From Methanoculleus marisnigri (GTDB lineage: Archaea > Halobacteriota > Methanomicrobia > Methanomicrobiales > Methanoculleaceae): a DNA stretch of 5,869 nucleotides. How positions within the stretch are numbered: position 1 is the first letter of the stretch; each line of letters starts with the position of its first letter. The translations under genes and the position numbers were made by a program. Below, one piece after another: positions 4,728 to 5,869 of the stretch. The stretch spans positions 1 through 5,869 of the forward strand of contig DASQ01000038.1 of the NCBI GenBank assembly GCA_002503885.1. The letters are read 5' to 3'. Below the pieces are notes generated by a model. The model made no database searches and had not been told where the DNA came from. It saw only the letters and a program-made list of their open reading frames with translations.

Positions 4728-5834
4728 ATGGCTGCGGTTCGCCTGCGCGAAAACGAAGACGGGGTGTCGGTCATCGTCGGCACGCTCATGCTCATCCTGA
4801 TCACCGTCACTGCAGCTGCCGGCCTCGCCATCATGATCTCGGAGTTTCAAAAGGAGGATATGGAGCGGCAGAGCCATATCCGGGGCGTGGAGCACGAAAA
4901 CCTGAGCCTGACGCACATCGATCTTACGAACAACAAAACGTTCTGGATCGAGTGGAACGAAATAGACTATTCCGGAAACTGGAGCACGCTCGACCTCACC
5001 ATCCTGAACCTAAACATCGACGACTCCTATGTGACCGCCATCAGCGTGAACGGCAGGTACGCAAAGAACTACACCTATAACGATGTGGAGTACAGCCCGA
5101 CCAAACGGCTCCTGATCCCCGCCAGAAAAAGCAGGGAGAACGTGCAGATCAACTTCACCTCAAGTTTTGAAGAACCGTTCTTCGTCGGCACCGGCGAGGC
5201 CCTTGACGTCCTGGTGATGACGTCGCTTTACAACACCTTCGAGCGGACATTCGAGCAGCCCACGCCGATCGTGCACTTCACCATCAGAACCGAGGATCTG
5301 GGATTCGTCGATCGCGACCTCCTGGTGCTCGACGGGTCCGACTCCTTCGACGACGGCGCCGTCACGGCGTGGAACTGGACGATCGACGACGGATCGAAGA
5401 CGGTGCCCGCCGGGAACTGGGCGGACTCGGCAAATATTACACCATCGTTCGCGGAAGGCCGGAAGGCAACGGCCAGGCTCGACTCATCGGGGCCTCTGCG
5501 GATCAATCTCACCGTGACCGACGATGCGGGCATGACCTCATCGTCGCAGTACACCTATATCCCCGCCAACCCGATGTTCAACCCGGCGACCAACCTGCAG
5601 GTGACGGTCGGCGGCAACCTGGTGAATGCAACGGTGCTCGACATCGGCGGGAAGCCGGTGAAGGGCGTTGCCGTCAACTTCGTCAAGACCTACGACCCCT
5701 ATGGAAACCTCACCATGGAGAACTGGTCGCAGGCGACCGATGCAAACGGTGTTGCACTCTCGACGAAACAGGACGGAACGGGAACGATACGCGTCATCGC
5801 GGCGAAGATCCCGTCCGTGGACGAGCCGCTCTAA
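4728..5834 (+). CDS. Archaeal type IV pilin-like protein with PKD-like and Ig-like domains
   Basis: The protein has 368 residues. The N-terminus is a class III signal peptide: a charged leader (RLRENEDG) and predicted prepilin-peptidase cleavage between G12 and V13, then the hydrophobic helix 13-38 (VSVIVGTLMLILITVTAAAG), as in archaeal pilins. Residues 45-178 form a pilin head rich in beta-strands. Residues about 180-279 are PKD-like (LDGSDSFDDG, AWNWTIDDG, NLTVTDDAG). Residues about 288-359 resemble an Ig-like Big_1 fold (NATVLDIGGKPVKGVAVNF, TDANGVALSTKQDGTGTIRV). Eleven sequons (N58, N69, N84, N114, N142, N216, N236, N260, N300, N327, N332) suggest heavy N-glycosylation. At 368 residues it is longer than a typical structural pilin, so an adhesive or tip-like minor pilin is a reasonable inference. 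An in-frame TAA at 4719-4721 rules out a longer start. No pilus assembly genes are in view. The stop lies 35 nt before the window end. Confidence 0.93.
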   Translation: MAAVRLRENEDGVSVIVGTLMLILITVTAAAGLAIMISEFQKEDMERQSHIRGVEHENLSLTHIDLTNNKTFWIEWNEIDYSGNWSTLDLTILNLNIDDSYVTAISVNGRYAKNYTYNDVEYSPTKRLLIPARKSRENVQINFTSSFEEPFFVGTGEALDVLVMTSLYNTFERTFEQPTPIVHFTIRTEDLGFVDRDLLVLDGSDSFDDGAVTAWNWTIDDGSKTVPAGNWADSANITPSFAEGRKATARLDSSGPLRINLTVTDDAGMTSSSQYTYIPANPMFNPATNLQVTVGGNLVNATVLDIGGKPVKGVAVNFVKTYDPYGNLTMENWSQATDANGVALSTKQDGTGTIRVIAAKIPSVDEPL

Positions 5835-5869
5835 AGGCCGAAATCGCCCCGTCGAGCAGGTACAGACAA

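Noticed and set aside
5835..5869. Start of a further gene after the pilin
   Set aside because: Only 35 nt remain, with no start codon preceded by a ribosome binding site and no clear hairpin.
1..5869. tRNA, rRNA, CRISPR or complete insertion sequence
   Set aside because: No regularly spaced repeats, cloverleaf, rRNA-like stretch or transposase coding sequence was seen on either strand.

Overview
The window reads as a piece of a GC-rich euryarchaeal chromosome, most likely a methanogen of the Methanomicrobiales (Methanoculleus-like). This taxonomic call is an inference from three things: a type IV pilin with an archaeal class III signal peptide, a PEGA-domain surface protein with a Pro/Thr linker, and archaeal-type signals (a GAGGTGAT Shine-Dalgarno, AT-rich TATA-box islands in otherwise GC-rich spacers, and genes with no Shine-Dalgarno). 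No single marker gene proves it.

All six supported genes lie on the + strand. (1) 47-823 encodes an exported PepSY/YcdB-type protein. After a 26-nt gap comes 850-1623, a membrane-anchored, sequon-rich exported protein of unknown family; the pair looks like an operon. (2) 1729-2202 encodes a winged-helix DNA-binding protein with two C-terminal membrane helices, preceded by a perfect 9-bp hairpin at 1658-1678. (3) 2350-3282 encodes an AEC-family (auxin efflux carrier-like) 10-helix transporter. The 147-nt spacer before it can be hand-folded into a closed, branched RNA-like structure. (4) 3473-4474 encodes a secreted PEGA-domain protein with an unusual C-terminal pair of GIPVIGGVIE modules. (5) A 253-nt spacer holds an orphan hairpin resembling an IS200/IS605 end or a terminator, then an AT-rich promoter. 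(6) 4728-5834 encodes a type IV pilin-like protein carrying a PKD-like domain and an Ig-like domain.

Four of the six products are predicted to be displayed on or anchored at the cell surface, with abundant N-glycosylation sequons in three of them. The regulator and the transporter are membrane proteins too. The theme is therefore cell envelope and surface display, not metabolism. No RNA gene, CRISPR array, complete insertion sequence or phage gene is visible. The most interesting leads are the possible translational-coupling hairpin at 824-846, the membrane-tethered regulator with GGTTCC-type sites before itself and before the transporter gene, the possible structured leader at 2206-2300, the duplicated amphipathic modules of the PEGA protein, and the orphan hairpin at 4488-4520.
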